Source: Phenylobacterium deserti
Lineage (GTDB): Bacteria; Pseudomonadota; Alphaproteobacteria; Caulobacterales; Caulobacteraceae
Length of the DNA: 64,000 nt
Direction of reading: 5' to 3'
Assembly (NCBI GenBank): GCA_945883235.1
Contig: CAMCXF010000001.1
Location: 62,001 to 126,000, forward strand
How positions within the stretch are numbered: position 1 is the stretch's first letter; each line of letters begins with the position of its first letter. The notes below the pieces were generated by a model. The model searched no databases and was not told the DNA's origin. It saw nothing but the letters and a program-made list of their open reading frames with translations. The translations under genes and the position numbers were made by a program. Below, one piece after another: positions 53,006-62,440 of this stretch.

Positions 53006-54259
53006 ATGCGGCGACTTACCCTCGGTCTCCTTCTTGCGACCTACCTCTGCCTGTCGCTGATCGTGGCGCTGACGCTGTGGCGCAACGGCTCCGGCTGGGG
53101 GGTGTCGATCTCGGCGCTGCTGGGCGGACTGGGTCTGTGCCTGGCCTCCCACGGGATGATCATGCGCTTTCTGGAGATGCGAGACCTGCGCGCTGAGGTC
53201 GAAGCCGTCCGCGACGCCCACAAGGTCCTGCTGGACCAGGTGGAAAAGATCGACGGCCGGATGGGCATTGTGGCCCGCGCCATTGACGCCGACCTGACCC
53301 GCAATGCCGAGCTGACCGACGAGGTCCACATGCTGGAGGATCTGGTCCACAAGATGAGCCGCCGGTTCGAGGATCGTCCCCTTGGTACCCAGACCGCGGC
53401 CCGCGGTGCCCCGGAAGCCAATCCCGCCACAGGAATGATGGAGATCGTCCGCGAGGCACTGGCCGAGAACCGGGTGGACCTCTACCTGCAACCGGTGGTT
53501 TCGCTGCCGCAACGCCGGACCATGTTCTACGAAAGCTTCACGCGCCTGCGCGATCCGACCGGCCAGATCATCATGCCGGCGGAGTATCTGGCCGTGGCCG
53601 AGCCCGGCGGGATGATGACCGCCATCGACAACCTGTTGCTGTTCCGGTGCGTCCAGATCGTGCGTCGCCTGGCCACCAAGGACCGTCAGATCGGCATCTT
53701 CTGCAACGTTTCTATCGCCAGTCTGGGCGACGACGACTTCTTCCCCCAGTTCTTTGAGCTGCTGCGGGCCAATCGCGATCTGGCGCCCGCACTGATCTTT
53801 GAAGTTGGTCAGTCGGCGTTCGACGCCCGCACCTCAGTGCAGGCGCGCAACATGGGCAAGCTGGCCGAGATCGGTTTCCGCTTCAGCCTCGACAAGGTCA
53901 CCGACCTCGACCTCGACCTTCAGGACCCGTCGCGGTCTGACGTGAAGTTCGTGCGCGTCGGGGCCCAGAACCTGCTGGACGAGCTGACCGACATCGGCGA
54001 GCGGCTGGTCCTGCGCTCCATGCCTGACCTGGCTGCCGAGGACTTCGCCCTGCTGATGCGCCGCTATGGCGTCGAGCTGATCGCCGAGAAGGTCGAGAGC
54101 GAGCGTCAGGTAGTGGATATCCTCGACCTCGACATCAAGCTGGCCCAGGGCCACCTGTTCGGCGAGCCACGAGCCATCAAGGACGCCGTGCTGGCCGAGA
54201 CCGGACCGCCGCCGGGCCGCGTGGTCCAGATGCCGCAACGCATGTCAGCCCAGGGATAG
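53006..54259 (+). CDS. tipF: TipF-like degenerate EAL domain protein (c-di-GMP receptor, flagellum assembly)
   Basis: A 417-residue protein: two N-terminal membrane segments (residues 4-23 and 32-52), a coiled-coil/linker (58-120), and an EAL domain (about 145-400). The EAL motif reads YESF (175-178), the metal-binding DDFG loop reads SLDKVTD (294-300), and the catalytic-site Lys strand is KFVRV, so phosphodiesterase activity is unlikely. This matches the Caulobacter TipF architecture, which binds c-di-GMP and organises flagellar assembly at the pole. CAGGAACC precedes the ATG. It follows btuB by 84 bases. Other degenerate EAL proteins are the alternative. Confidence 0.78.
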   Translation: MRRLTLGLLLATYLCLSLIVALTLWRNGSGWGVSISALLGGLGLCLASHGMIMRFLEMRDLRAEVEAVRDAHKVLLDQVEKIDGRMGIVARAIDADLTRNAELTDEVHMLEDLVHKMSRRFEDRPLGTQTAARGAPEANPATGMMEIVREALAENRVDLYLQPVVSLPQRRTMFYESFTRLRDPTGQIIMPAEYLAVAEPGGMMTAIDNLLLFRCVQIVRRLATKDRQIGIFCNVSIASLGDDDFFPQFFELLRANRDLAPALIFEVGQSAFDARTSVQARNMGKLAEIGFRFSLDKVTDLDLDLQDPSRSDVKFVRVGAQNLLDELTDIGERLVLRSMPDLAAEDFALLMRRYGVELIAEKVESERQVVDILDLDIKLAQGHLFGEPRAIKDAVLAETGPPPGRVVQMPQRMSAQG

Positions 54260-54308
54260 TCGATCACCCGCTTCGCGGCGGGCGAGGCGTGTGATATCGC
54301 CCCGCCCC

Positions 54309-55184
54309 ATGAGCTCCCAAACACTGCAACCTGCCGCCATCGGCGGCCTCTCCGAGCTCGCCACCCGCTACGATGTCCTGCTGTGTGACGTCTGGGGCGT
54401 GATCCATAACGGGCGCGAGAGCTTTCCCGCGGCCTGTTCGGCGCTGTCGCGGTTTCGCGCCGAGGTCGGGCCGGTGATGCTGATCTCGAATGCCCCGCGT
54501 CCGAGCCCGCCCATCATCGAACAGCTGGCATCACTGGGGGTTCCGCAGACGGCATGGACCCAGTTGATCACGTCCGGCGATGCGACGCGGACGCTGCTGG
54601 CCAGCCGGTCCCCCGGCCCGGTCTGGGCCATCGGGCCGGAGCGCGATGCGATCCTCTATGAAGGTCTGGGCCTCGACTTTGGCACGCCGGAAGACGCCGC
54701 CTTCATCAGTGTCACCGGCCCCTATGACGACGAGAACGACGAGCCGGGCGACTACCGGGAGCGATTCATCGGCTGCGTGGAGCGTGGATTGCCGCTGATC
54801 TGCGCCAACCCGGACATCGTCGTGCAGCGCGGCGACACCCTGATCTATTGCGCCGGCGCCCTGGCGCAGCTGTACGAGAGCCTGGGCGGTCAGGTGATCA
54901 TGGCCGGCAAGCCCTATGCGCCGATCTATGAGATGGCACTGAGCGCCGCTGCGGTTCAGCTGGGACGTACGCCAGATCCCGCCCGTGTACTCTGCGTCGG
55001 CGATGGCCTGCCGACCGATATCCGGGGTGCCAACGCCCGCGGCCTGGACGTGCTGTTCGTGGCCAACGGCATCCACGGTGCCGAGACCCTGGGACCGAAC
55101 GGCCTGATCATGCCGGTAGTCAGTGATCTTTTGCGCCAGGATGGGCTTCACGCGACGTGGGCCATAGCCGATATGGTGTGGTGA
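54309..55184 (+). CDS. HAD-superfamily hydrolase, TIGR01459-like (class IIA)
   Basis: A 291-residue HAD hydrolase. The nucleophile loop is LLCDVWGVIHNG (first Asp; the second Asp position is Trp-Gly-Val), then LISNAPRPSP, AGKPYAPIYEMAL (Lys), and VGDGLPTDIRGA (third acidic motif). This resembles the TIGR01459 class of sugar-phosphate phosphatase relatives (NagD-like). It should dephosphorylate a small metabolite. The start is 54309, with a weak ribosome binding site; a GTG at 54291 is possible. It follows tipF by 49 bases. Confidence 0.87.
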   Translation: MSSQTLQPAAIGGLSELATRYDVLLCDVWGVIHNGRESFPAACSALSRFRAEVGPVMLISNAPRPSPPIIEQLASLGVPQTAWTQLITSGDATRTLLASRSPGPVWAIGPERDAILYEGLGLDFGTPEDAAFISVTGPYDDENDEPGDYRERFIGCVERGLPLICANPDIVVQRGDTLIYCAGALAQLYESLGGQVIMAGKPYAPIYEMALSAAAVQLGRTPDPARVLCVGDGLPTDIRGANARGLDVLFVANGIHGAETLGPNGLIMPVVSDLLRQDGLHATWAIADMVW

Positions 55185-55218
55185 GTTACAGAAGATCAGG
55201 TCGTCAGGGGATTACGCG

Positions 55219-55641
55219 GTGCAGGGCTTCTATTTCGATGAATTGACGGTCGGCCAGGCGGTCGAGACCAGCCGCGTCGTCGGTTCCGCCGACATCGAGG
55301 CCTTCGCCGAGGTGTCCGGCGACAACAATCCGGTGCATCTGGATGAGGCCTACGCGGCAACCACCACCTTTGGCGAACGGATCGCCCACGGCATGCTATC
55401 GGCAGCTTATATCTCGGCGATCCTGGGAACCCGCCTGCCGGGACCCGGGGCGATCTATCTGTCGCAGTCCCTGCGCTTTCGCCGCCCGGTCAAGATTGGC
55501 GACCTGGTGGTGGCGCGCTGCACGGTCAGCGCCCTGGACGACGCCAAGGGCCGAGTGACGCTGGAAACCGTCTGCGAGGTCGGCGGCAAGACGGTGATGG
55601 ATGGGGAAGCCGTCGTGATCGCGCCCCGCAGAGCTGCATGA
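55219..55641 (+). CDS. MaoC-like (R)-specific enoyl-CoA hydratase
   Basis: A 140-residue hot-dog-fold protein. The hydratase motif is AEVSGDNNPVHLDEAYAATTTFGERIAHGML (Asp and His of the catalytic dyad) with the family's GARLP-like LGTRLPGPG. It hydrates (R)-3-enoyl-CoA in beta-oxidation or polyhydroxyalkanoate precursor supply. The start is the GTG at 55219 with AGGGG upstream. The ribF gene overlaps its end by 4 bases (ATGA). Confidence 0.9.
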   Translation: MQGFYFDELTVGQAVETSRVVGSADIEAFAEVSGDNNPVHLDEAYAATTTFGERIAHGMLSAAYISAILGTRLPGPGAIYLSQSLRFRRPVKIGDLVVARCTVSALDDAKGRVTLETVCEVGGKTVMDGEAVVIAPRRAA

Positions 55642-56579
55642 AGCGCATCCGGGTCATTCGCGGCTGGAACGATCTGCAGGCGGTCGACCGGGGTGCCTCG
55701 GTCGCCATGGGCAGCTTCGACGGCGTGCATCTGGGCCACCAGCAGGTGATCGCGCTGGCCGCCAATGCGGCGCGTGAGCTGGATGCCCCGCTGGGCGTGA
55801 TCACCTTTGACCCGCATCCGCGCGTGTTTTTCCGGCCCGATGAGCCGGCCTTCCACCTGATGCAGCCGGACCAACAGGCGCGCGCCTTGGAAAAGCTGGG
55901 CGTCGACATGCTCTACGTCCTGCCGCTGGACGCCGATCTGGCCGGGATGAGCGACCGTGAGTTTGCCGCCAAGGTGCTGCACGACGGGATCGGCGCGCGC
56001 CATGTCTCGGTGGGGTTCGACAATTCCTTCGGCAAGGGCCGCACCGGCACGCCAGACACCATGGCCACCTACGGTCGCGAGATGGGCTTCGGGGTCTCTG
56101 TGGCCGCGCCGTTCGGCGATGACACCGGCGACAAGTTCTCCTCCACCGCCGTGCGGGACGCCCTGCGAGACGGCAAGCCCGAAGTCGCCGCCGAAATCCT
56201 CGGCCGCCCGTTTGCCATCGAGGGGCCTGTGCAACGCGGCCGCCAGCTGGGCCGCACACTGGGTTTTCCCACCGCCAATGTCGCGCTGGCCGACTATGTG
56301 ACGCCACGTTTCGGGGTCTACGCAACCCGCACCCGGCTGTCAGATGGCCGCGAGCTGGCCGGCGTCGCCAACATCGGCATCAACCCGACGGTCCAGGGCG
56401 TGACGGCTCCCCTGCTTGAGGTCTGGCTGTTCGACTTCGACGAGGACATCTACGACCGCATCATCGAAACCGACCTGATCGCCTTCCTGCGGCCGGAGGA
56501 GAAGTTCGACAGTCTTGAGATCATGACCGAACAGGTGATGGCGGACGCGAAACAGGCGCGGGAAATCCTGGAATCGTGA
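55638..56579 (+). CDS. ribF: Bifunctional riboflavin kinase/FAD synthetase RibF
   Basis: A 313-residue enzyme: the N-terminal nucleotidyltransferase domain (MGSFDGVHLGHQQVI with the conserved HxGH-like signature; FDNSFGKGRTGTPDT) and the C-terminal riboflavin kinase domain (GRTLGFPTANVAL; GVANIGINPTVQG with the catalytic Asn/Thr; LEVWLFDFDEDIYD). It phosphorylates riboflavin to FMN and adenylylates it to FAD. The ATG overlaps the MaoC gene end. It lies 15 bases before the convergent membrane protein gene. Confidence 0.96.
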   Translation: MKRIRVIRGWNDLQAVDRGASVAMGSFDGVHLGHQQVIALAANAARELDAPLGVITFDPHPRVFFRPDEPAFHLMQPDQQARALEKLGVDMLYVLPLDADLAGMSDREFAAKVLHDGIGARHVSVGFDNSFGKGRTGTPDTMATYGREMGFGVSVAAPFGDDTGDKFSSTAVRDALRDGKPEVAAEILGRPFAIEGPVQRGRQLGRTLGFPTANVALADYVTPRFGVYATRTRLSDGRELAGVANIGINPTVQGVTAPLLEVWLFDFDEDIYDRIIETDLIAFLRPEEKFDSLEIMTEQVMADAKQAREILES

Positions 56580-56594
56580 ACGCAAGCTCGCAGT

Positions 56595-57002
56595 TCAGTA
56601 TATCAGCAGCCATCCGACAAGCGTCAGCAACGCAGAGACGGCAAAGTTCACGATGTTGCCGTCCAGCCCCAGAAGACGTGCGGCGTGCGACGCCGAAATC
56701 TCGCCGCCAACGCACCGGCTGGCCAAGGTCCCGGCAAAAAATCCGCCCAACACCGTGGCACTGGCAAGAGCGGAGATTCCGGCTCGCGCCGCGAGATCAA
56801 ATTCAGGCCACCAGAGAATTCCTAAAGCCAATACGGCGACCAGTGACGTGGTCAGAACCTGGGCCACCACGTGAAATCGGGCATGCGGCGGCCAGTCAGG
56901 GTTCGCGGCATGCGACCGATTGAAGTCGGCGATAGGTGGAATGACGCCGTACTGCAGGATTGCGACCGTCATCAGCACTTGACCAACCTGCATATCTCTC
57001 AA
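56595..57002 (-). CDS. Small membrane protein, DUF6640-like
   Basis: A 135-residue protein with about four hydrophobic segments (VGQVLMTVAILQYGVIPPIAD, VLTTSLVAVLALGILW, ALASATVLGGFFAGTLA, FAVSALLTLVGWLLIY) and NPDWPPHARFHVVAQV, the characteristic signature of a DUF6640-type family. Function unknown. It is convergent with ribF and its start (57002) shares a 219-base divergent region with ileS. The gene has normal codon use. Confidence 0.68.
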   Translation of the reverse strand: MRDMQVGQVLMTVAILQYGVIPPIADFNRSHAANPDWPPHARFHVVAQVLTTSLVAVLALGILWWPEFDLAARAGISALASATVLGGFFAGTLASRCVGGEISASHAARLLGLDGNIVNFAVSALLTLVGWLLIY

Positions 57003-57221
57003 GGTCCCCGCGTAAAGATCATCATGTCTGACGTTGCGTCAGACCGGACGCAAGGTCGCTGATGACGCCCCCGGCTCACTCTGATACAGCCACGCCCATG
57101 AATTTGGTTCGGACCAGCCTGCGAATTACCCGCCCGGCGTGACGCCGTCGGACGGATCCGTTCCAGCGCGCGCCGGGTTCTCCCAGCAAACCCCCTCTTC
57201 CGAACCTCACTGGAAAGTTCC

Positions 57222-60134
57222 ATGGCCGACGACGCCACCTCGACCGCACGCGATTATCGCGAGACCGTCTTTCTCCCCGACACGCCCTTCCCCATGCGCG
57301 CAGGCCTGCCGCAGAAGGAGCCGCAGATTCTGGCCAAGTGGGCGGAGATGGATCTCTACAACGCCATGCGGGCCGAACGGCAGCGGGCGGGTGCGCCGCT
57401 GTTCGTGCTGCATGACGGGCCACCCTATGCCAACGGCGCCATCCACATCGGCCACGCGCTGCAGAAGACTCTGAAGGACTTCGTTGTGCGGTCGCGTTTC
57501 CTGTTGGGCTACGACGTCGACTACGTCCCCGGCTGGGATTGCCACGGCCTGCCGATCGAATGGCAGATCGAAAAGGAGCTGAAGGAGAAGGGTCGCCGCA
57601 AGGACGAGGTTTCCAAGGCGGAGTTCCGCACCCGCTGCCGCGAATACGCCAGCCACTGGATCGACGTTCAGATGGCCGGCTTCAAGCGCCTGGGCGTGAT
57701 CGGCGACTGGGAAAACCGCTACGCCACCATGGACTATTCCAGCGAGGCCACCATCGTGGCCGAGTTCCACAAGTTCGTGGCCTCTGGCCAGCTCTATCGC
57801 GGCTCAAAGCCCGTGATGTGGAGCCCGGTGGAACGCACCGCCCTGGCCGAGGCCGAGGTCGAATACCACGACCACAACAGCCCCACCGTCTGGGTGAAAT
57901 TCCCGGTGGTGGAGGGGTCGGACGCGGCGCAGGGTGCGTCTGTGGTCATCTGGACCACCACGCCCTGGACCATCCCGGCCAACCGGGCGATCAGCTACAA
58001 CGAGACCATCGACTACGCGGTCTATCAGGTCGAGGCGATGGTGCCGGACCTTGCCTTCGAGCCCTGGGCCAAACCGGGCGACCGTCTGATCGTGGCCGAA
58101 AAGCTGTCGGGCGATGTCTTCAAGGCCGCCATGATCGCCAGCGCGCGCAGGATCGAGGCGGTCGACTGCCAGGGCATGGTCTGCGCCCACCCGTTGGCCA
58201 ATCTGGACGCCCACTATGGCTTCAGCGTGCCGATGCTCAGCGGCGACCATGTGACCGACGACGCGGGCACCGGGTTCGTGCACACCGCCCCCGGGCACGG
58301 AGCCGACGACTATGTGGTGTGGATGGCGCACGGCCACCGCGAGATCCCGGAAACCGTCGACGCCGACGGGGCCTACTATCCCCACGTGGCCCTGTTCGCC
58401 GGCCTGAAAGTGCTGGAGACCGAGGGCAAGAAGTCGGGCAAGTTCGGTCCCGCAAATCCGGCGGTCATGGACAAGCTGATCGAGGCCGGGAACCTGCTGG
58501 CGCGCGGGCGGCTGGAGCACAGCTATCCGCATTCGTGGCGCTCCGGTGCCCCGGTGATCTTCCGCAACACGCCGCAATGGTTCATCCGCATGGACGAGCC
58601 TCTGGAGGACAAGGCGCACAATGGCCGCACCCTGCGCGAGACCGCGCTGGAGGCCATCGAGGCCACAAAATTCTATCCCGCGGGGGGCCGTAACCGCATC
58701 CGCGCCATGGTCGAGAGCCGCCCCGACTGGCTGATCAGCCGTCAGCGTGCCTGGGGCGCGCCGCTCGCCATGTTCGTCGACAAGGAGACGAACCAACCGC
58801 TGCACGATGAGGCCGTCAATCGTCGTATCGTCGACCTGATCGCCAGTGAAGGTGCCGACGCCTGGTTCAATCGGCCCGACGCCGATTTCCTGGGCCAGCA
58901 TGATCCCCAGCGGTTCGAGAAGGTCGAGGACATCCTCGATGTCTGGTTCGACAGCGGGTCCACCCACGCCTTCACCCTGGAAAATCGCGCACATACCAAA
59001 TGGCCGGCGGACCTCTACCTCGAAGGCTCCGACCAGCACCGCGGCTGGTTCCAGTCGTCGTTGCTGGAAAGCTCGGGCACGCGGGGCCGCGCGCCCTATG
59101 ACGCCATTTTGACCCACGGCTTCACCATGGATGAGGCCGGCGAGAAGATGTCAAAGTCCAAGGGCAACACCGTCGACCCCGAGGTGGTGATCCGCGAGAG
59201 CGGTGCTGAAATCATCCGGCTGTGGGCCGCCATGATCGACTACGCCGACGACAGCCGCATCGGCAAAACCGTACTGCAGACCACCTCCGACGCCTATCGC
59301 AAGCTGCGCAATACGGTGCGCTACATGCTCGGTGCGCTGGCCGACTATTCGCCGGACGAGGCGGTCGAGCTGGACCAGATGCCGCCGCTGGAGCGCTTTA
59401 TCCTGCACCGGCTCTACGAGCTGGATGTGCAGGTGCGCGCCGCCTACGAGGGCTACATCTTCCAGGATGTGATCAGGCCGATCACCGAGTTCTGCCAGAA
59501 CGAGCTGTCAGCGCTGTTCTTCGATATCCGCAGAGATTGCCTCTACTGCGACCAGCCGGGCGACGTGAAACGCCGAGCCGCGCGCACGGTGATGGACGCG
59601 GTGTTCGAGCGGCTCACGGCATGGCTGGCCCCGCTGATCCCGTTCACGATGGAAGAGGCCTGGGCGACGCGCTATCCGGACGCCAACGCCAACGCCATGC
59701 GGGTGATCCCGACCACGCCAGCCGAGTGGCGCAATGACGAGGAGGCTATTCGTTGGGCCCGGGTGCAGCAGGTAACCTCGGTCGTCACCGGCGCACTGGA
59801 AGTTGAACGACGCGAGAAGCGCATGGGCGCGGCGCTGGAGGCGGCTCCCAAGGTCTATGTGTCGGACGGCGACCTGCTTGCAGCCTTCGAGGGCCTGGAC
59901 GCCGCCGAAGTGTTCCGCACCAGCCAGGCGACCCTGATGGTCGGCGCAGGACCGGCTGACACCTTCCGTCTGTCTGACGTGGCCGGCGTCGCCGTCGAAC
60001 CGCTCAAGGCAGAGGGCACAAAGTGCGCCCGCTCCTGGCGGATCCTGCCGGAAGTGGGCACCGACCCGCGCTATCCCGACCTGTCGCTGCGTGACGCAGC
60101 GGCGGTGGCGGCCTGGGACGCGGCGCGCGCATGA
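57222..60134 (+). CDS. ileS: Isoleucyl-tRNA synthetase
   Basis: A 970-residue class I synthetase. The HIGH-like motif is PYANGAIHIGHAL near residue 67; the editing domain contains TTTPWTIPANRAIS and DAGTGFVHTAPGHGADD; the KMSKS motif is EKMSKSKGN near 643; the tRNA-binding C-terminus follows without the C-terminal zinc ribbon seen in some bacteria. It charges tRNA-Ile and edits Val. The leader of 219 bases is free of obvious T-box elements. lspA overlaps its end by 4 bases. Confidence 0.97.
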   Translation: MADDATSTARDYRETVFLPDTPFPMRAGLPQKEPQILAKWAEMDLYNAMRAERQRAGAPLFVLHDGPPYANGAIHIGHALQKTLKDFVVRSRFLLGYDVDYVPGWDCHGLPIEWQIEKELKEKGRRKDEVSKAEFRTRCREYASHWIDVQMAGFKRLGVIGDWENRYATMDYSSEATIVAEFHKFVASGQLYRGSKPVMWSPVERTALAEAEVEYHDHNSPTVWVKFPVVEGSDAAQGASVVIWTTTPWTIPANRAISYNETIDYAVYQVEAMVPDLAFEPWAKPGDRLIVAEKLSGDVFKAAMIASARRIEAVDCQGMVCAHPLANLDAHYGFSVPMLSGDHVTDDAGTGFVHTAPGHGADDYVVWMAHGHREIPETVDADGAYYPHVALFAGLKVLETEGKKSGKFGPANPAVMDKLIEAGNLLARGRLEHSYPHSWRSGAPVIFRNTPQWFIRMDEPLEDKAHNGRTLRETALEAIEATKFYPAGGRNRIRAMVESRPDWLISRQRAWGAPLAMFVDKETNQPLHDEAVNRRIVDLIASEGADAWFNRPDADFLGQHDPQRFEKVEDILDVWFDSGSTHAFTLENRAHTKWPADLYLEGSDQHRGWFQSSLLESSGTRGRAPYDAILTHGFTMDEAGEKMSKSKGNTVDPEVVIRESGAEIIRLWAAMIDYADDSRIGKTVLQTTSDAYRKLRNTVRYMLGALADYSPDEAVELDQMPPLERFILHRLYELDVQVRAAYEGYIFQDVIRPITEFCQNELSALFFDIRRDCLYCDQPGDVKRRAARTVMDAVFERLTAWLAPLIPFTMEEAWATRYPDANANAMRVIPTTPAEWRNDEEAIRWARVQQVTSVVTGALEVERREKRMGAALEAAPKVYVSDGDLLAAFEGLDAAEVFRTSQATLMVGAGPADTFRLSDVAGVAVEPLKAEGTKCARSWRILPEVGTDPRYPDLSLRDAAAVAAWDAARA

Positions 60135-60619
60135 CGGGCGTCTCCCGGATTGGCTGGACAGCCTACCTGATCGCGATTGTCGTTCTGGTCCTCGATCAGG
60201 CCAGCAAATACTGGATCATGGAGATCCTGCGCCTGCCGGAATATGCGACGCAGGAGGTCTTGTGGCCTCTGCAACTCACCCGCATCTGGAATCGGGGCGT
60301 CAGCTTCGGCCTGCTGCAGGCGGGCAACGACATCGTTCGCTGGGGGATGGTGGCCTTCAACCTCGGCGTGGCTATTCTGTTGATAGGATGGCTGCGCAAG
60401 GGCCAGATCCGCATGCTGGCGGCGGTGGGCTACGGCATGCTGATCGGTGGCGCGATCGGCAACGCCATCGACCGCGCGATCTTTGGTGCGGTGATCGATT
60501 TCATGGACGTCTCGCGGCTGGGCTTCTTCCCGTGGATCTTCAACGTCGCTGATGCCGGCATCACCATCGGGGTGATCCTGTTTTTGCTGGATAGCCTTCG
60601 CGGCGAGCCCAGGACCTGA
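60131..60619 (+). CDS. lspA: Lipoprotein signal peptidase LspA
   Basis: A 162-residue inner-membrane aspartic protease that cleaves lipoprotein signal peptides. Four membrane helices are visible; the catalytic Asp residues sit in AIGNAIDRAIFGAVIDFMD and the following FNVADAGITIGVILFLLD (the N(V)AD motif). The ATGA start overlaps ileS, the usual order in alphaproteobacteria. Its substrates include the DUF3035 lipoprotein 120 bases downstream. Confidence 0.96.
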   Translation: MTGVSRIGWTAYLIAIVVLVLDQASKYWIMEILRLPEYATQEVLWPLQLTRIWNRGVSFGLLQAGNDIVRWGMVAFNLGVAILLIGWLRKGQIRMLAAVGYGMLIGGAIGNAIDRAIFGAVIDFMDVSRLGFFPWIFNVADAGITIGVILFLLDSLRGEPRT

Positions 60620-60739
60620 TCCGTTGGCCTTGGCCGTCGATTGCGCTATCTGATAACCCGCGCCGTTTTCCCGCCACAGGAACCCGGCAAGATAGATAAC
60701 GATCCCGCCTCATCGAGGCGTCTGGGAGTTGCTGGATTC

Positions 60740-61297
60740 ATGAGCCTGAACCGTACGATCGTTGTGGCCGTTCTGGTCGCGACCGCAGGCCTCGCCGGCT
60801 GTACCTCGACCCAGAAGGCGCTTGGAATGTCCAAGGTTACGCCTGACGAATTCCGGATCGTCACCAAGGCCCCTCTGGTCGTGCCACCGGACTACGCGCT
60901 TCGCCCGCCGGCCCCCGGCGAGCCGCGCCCGCAAGAACTGCAGCCCGAAAGCGTGGCGCGTAACGCCCTGCTGGGTCAGCGCGAAGCCGAACAGCGTTCC
61001 GAAGGCGAAAAGATGCTGGCCGCCAAGGCCGGTGCCGAGAAAGCCGATCCGCTAGTCCGTTACGTCGTCGACGATGAGTTCGGCGACATTGCCCACAAGG
61101 AAAAAAGCTTCGCGGACAGCGTGATGTTCTGGAAGAAAGACGCCGCGCCAAGCGCCGCTGCGACCAGTGGCCTCGACGGCTCCAGCACGCCGGTCGACGC
61201 CGCCGCCGAAAAGGACCGCATCTCGACCCTGACCGGCAACAAGGCCGTCGTCATCCAGCGCGAAGGCAAGTCCCGGATCAAGCTTCCGGGGTTGTAG
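60740..61297 (+). CDS. DUF3035 family lipoprotein
   Basis: A 185-residue lipoprotein. Signal peptide with lipobox LAGC (SLNRTIVVAVLVATAGLAGC), then KVTPDEFRIVTKAPLVVPPDYALRPPAPGEPRP, the DUF3035 signature, and an Ala/Ser-rich C-terminal part. DUF3035 proteins are conserved in alphaproteobacteria beside lspA and thought to be outer-membrane or periplasmic; function unknown. The ATG at 60740 is preferred over the frame from 60641 because it opens at the signal peptide. A cruciform repeat follows its stop. Confidence 0.88.
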   Translation: MSLNRTIVVAVLVATAGLAGCTSTQKALGMSKVTPDEFRIVTKAPLVVPPDYALRPPAPGEPRPQELQPESVARNALLGQREAEQRSEGEKMLAAKAGAEKADPLVRYVVDDEFGDIAHKEKSFADSVMFWKKDAAPSAAATSGLDGSSTPVDAAAEKDRISTLTGNKAVVIQREGKSRIKLPGL

Positions 61298-61303
61298 GCC
61301 GGC

Positions 61304-61436
61304 TCCCTCCCTTAATGGGGAGGGTCGACTCGGCGAAGCCGAGCGGGGTGGGGGACTCACGATTGAGCGCCGCATCTGATCGCGACCGCCCCACCCTGAC
61401 CGCTTCGCGGTCTGTACCTCCCCATTAAGGGAGGGA
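61304..61436. repeat. Cruciform intergenic repeat (about 133 bases)
   Basis: The outer arms are perfect 20-bp complements: TCCCTCCCTTAATGGGGAGG at 61304-61323 and 61417-61436. Inside, a GGGGTGGGG/CCCCACCC pair and two small hairpins (CTCGGC-GAA-GCCGAG and GACCGC-TTC-GCGGTC) make a cloverleaf-like shape. It fills the gap between the convergent DUF3035 and TraB/GumN genes and could terminate both transcripts. Elements of this type recur between genes in many alphaproteobacterial genomes. Confidence 0.85.
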
Positions 61437-61438
61437 CG

Positions 61439-62407
61439 TCACTCTTCGCCGGGCGTTTTCACAGTAAACCCCTGCGCGCGCAGTCGCTCCAGCACGCCGT
61501 TCTGGGCCAGCAGGGGCCGCAGTGACACCAGCACGATGGCGTGGCCCGGCACCTTCAATGCCCCCGCGATGGCGGCGGCCGTATCGGCCTTGGTGCGTTC
61601 ATCATAGGTCCGACCGCCGCTGATCACGGCCAGGCAGCGTTCATAGGTGCGTTCGTTGTCGAGCGCTGCACGCACGTCACCCACCGCCCAGGCCCGCGCC
61701 GCCGCCATCGTCACCCCCGGCCCGGCCTCGGCCTGCGTCAGCACCTCATCAAAACAGATCCGCCCGACCGAGGCCGGCGTGCGCAGGATGCCACCCAACT
61801 GCGGCCCCAGATCGTAGCTCTTCTCGACCACCTTTATGCGCTTCTGCTGGGCCAGATAGCGGACCAGCTTGGCCGGATCGCTGTTGGTCAGACTGCTTTT
61901 GTCCCGATAATCGATGGCCAGTTGCACGCCTGCAGCCAGCGGATTGGAGGTGCCATAGTGCTTGGCATCCTGACCCAGCCGGGTGCGCACCGCCACGAAC
62001 CGGGCCCTCGTCGCCGGATCAAGTCGAGCCTCAAACGGTCCGCCGGACTTGATCCGCAGCAAGTTGATTGCCGTGCCGATGGATCCGCTGACCTTGGCCC
62101 GCACATTCACAAATGGCAGAACCACGACGTTAGCACCCTGCAAACGCCGCTCGAATATCGCCCGGTCCCACTGCATCCGTTTGGGCGCGATGGAGGGCAC
62201 GCCTAACACATAGACCGTGGTGTCGGCATCGGTGACCCGCCACCAGGCCGGACCCGGCAAGCGACCGGTGACCACCAGCTCCTCCACCAGCGTTCCATCC
62301 GGATCGACGTCGGGTGCCGCCGGGGTCTGGGCATGAGTCGGCGCAGCACAAAGACCGGCGATCAGGGTCAGGACCGCAAGGCGATTCAGTTGGCGCATGG
62401 GGCTCAT
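61439..62407 (-). CDS. Exported TraB/GumN family protein
   Basis: A 322-residue protein with a signal peptide (RQLNRLAVLTLIAGLCAAPTHAQ). The mature part has WWRVTDADTTVYVLGVPSIAP, RYLAQQKRIKVVEKS, GRICFDEVL and AGALKVPGHAIVLVSLRPLLAQNGVLERLRAQGFTVKTP, the C-terminal end typical of TraB/GumN proteins, which are thought to be exported hydrolases or heme/metal-linked. The usual GTxH motif of the family reads as LGVPS, so activity is uncertain. The start (62407 or 62398) has no strong ribosome binding site. It diverges from mutL by 33 bases. Confidence 0.8.
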   Translation of the reverse strand: MSPMRQLNRLAVLTLIAGLCAAPTHAQTPAAPDVDPDGTLVEELVVTGRLPGPAWWRVTDADTTVYVLGVPSIAPKRMQWDRAIFERRLQGANVVVLPFVNVRAKVSGSIGTAINLLRIKSGGPFEARLDPATRARFVAVRTRLGQDAKHYGTSNPLAAGVQLAIDYRDKSSLTNSDPAKLVRYLAQQKRIKVVEKSYDLGPQLGGILRTPASVGRICFDEVLTQAEAGPGVTMAAARAWAVGDVRAALDNERTYERCLAVISGGRTYDERTKADTAAAIAGALKVPGHAIVLVSLRPLLAQNGVLERLRAQGFTVKTPGEE

Positions 62408-62440
62408 TGGAATCGTACTATGTCCTGAAAGCTCATCGCC

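Noticed and set aside
57804..59117. Minus-strand open frame (437 codons) opposite ileS
   Set aside because: Antisense to the synthetase core; composition typical of a GC-rich shadow frame.
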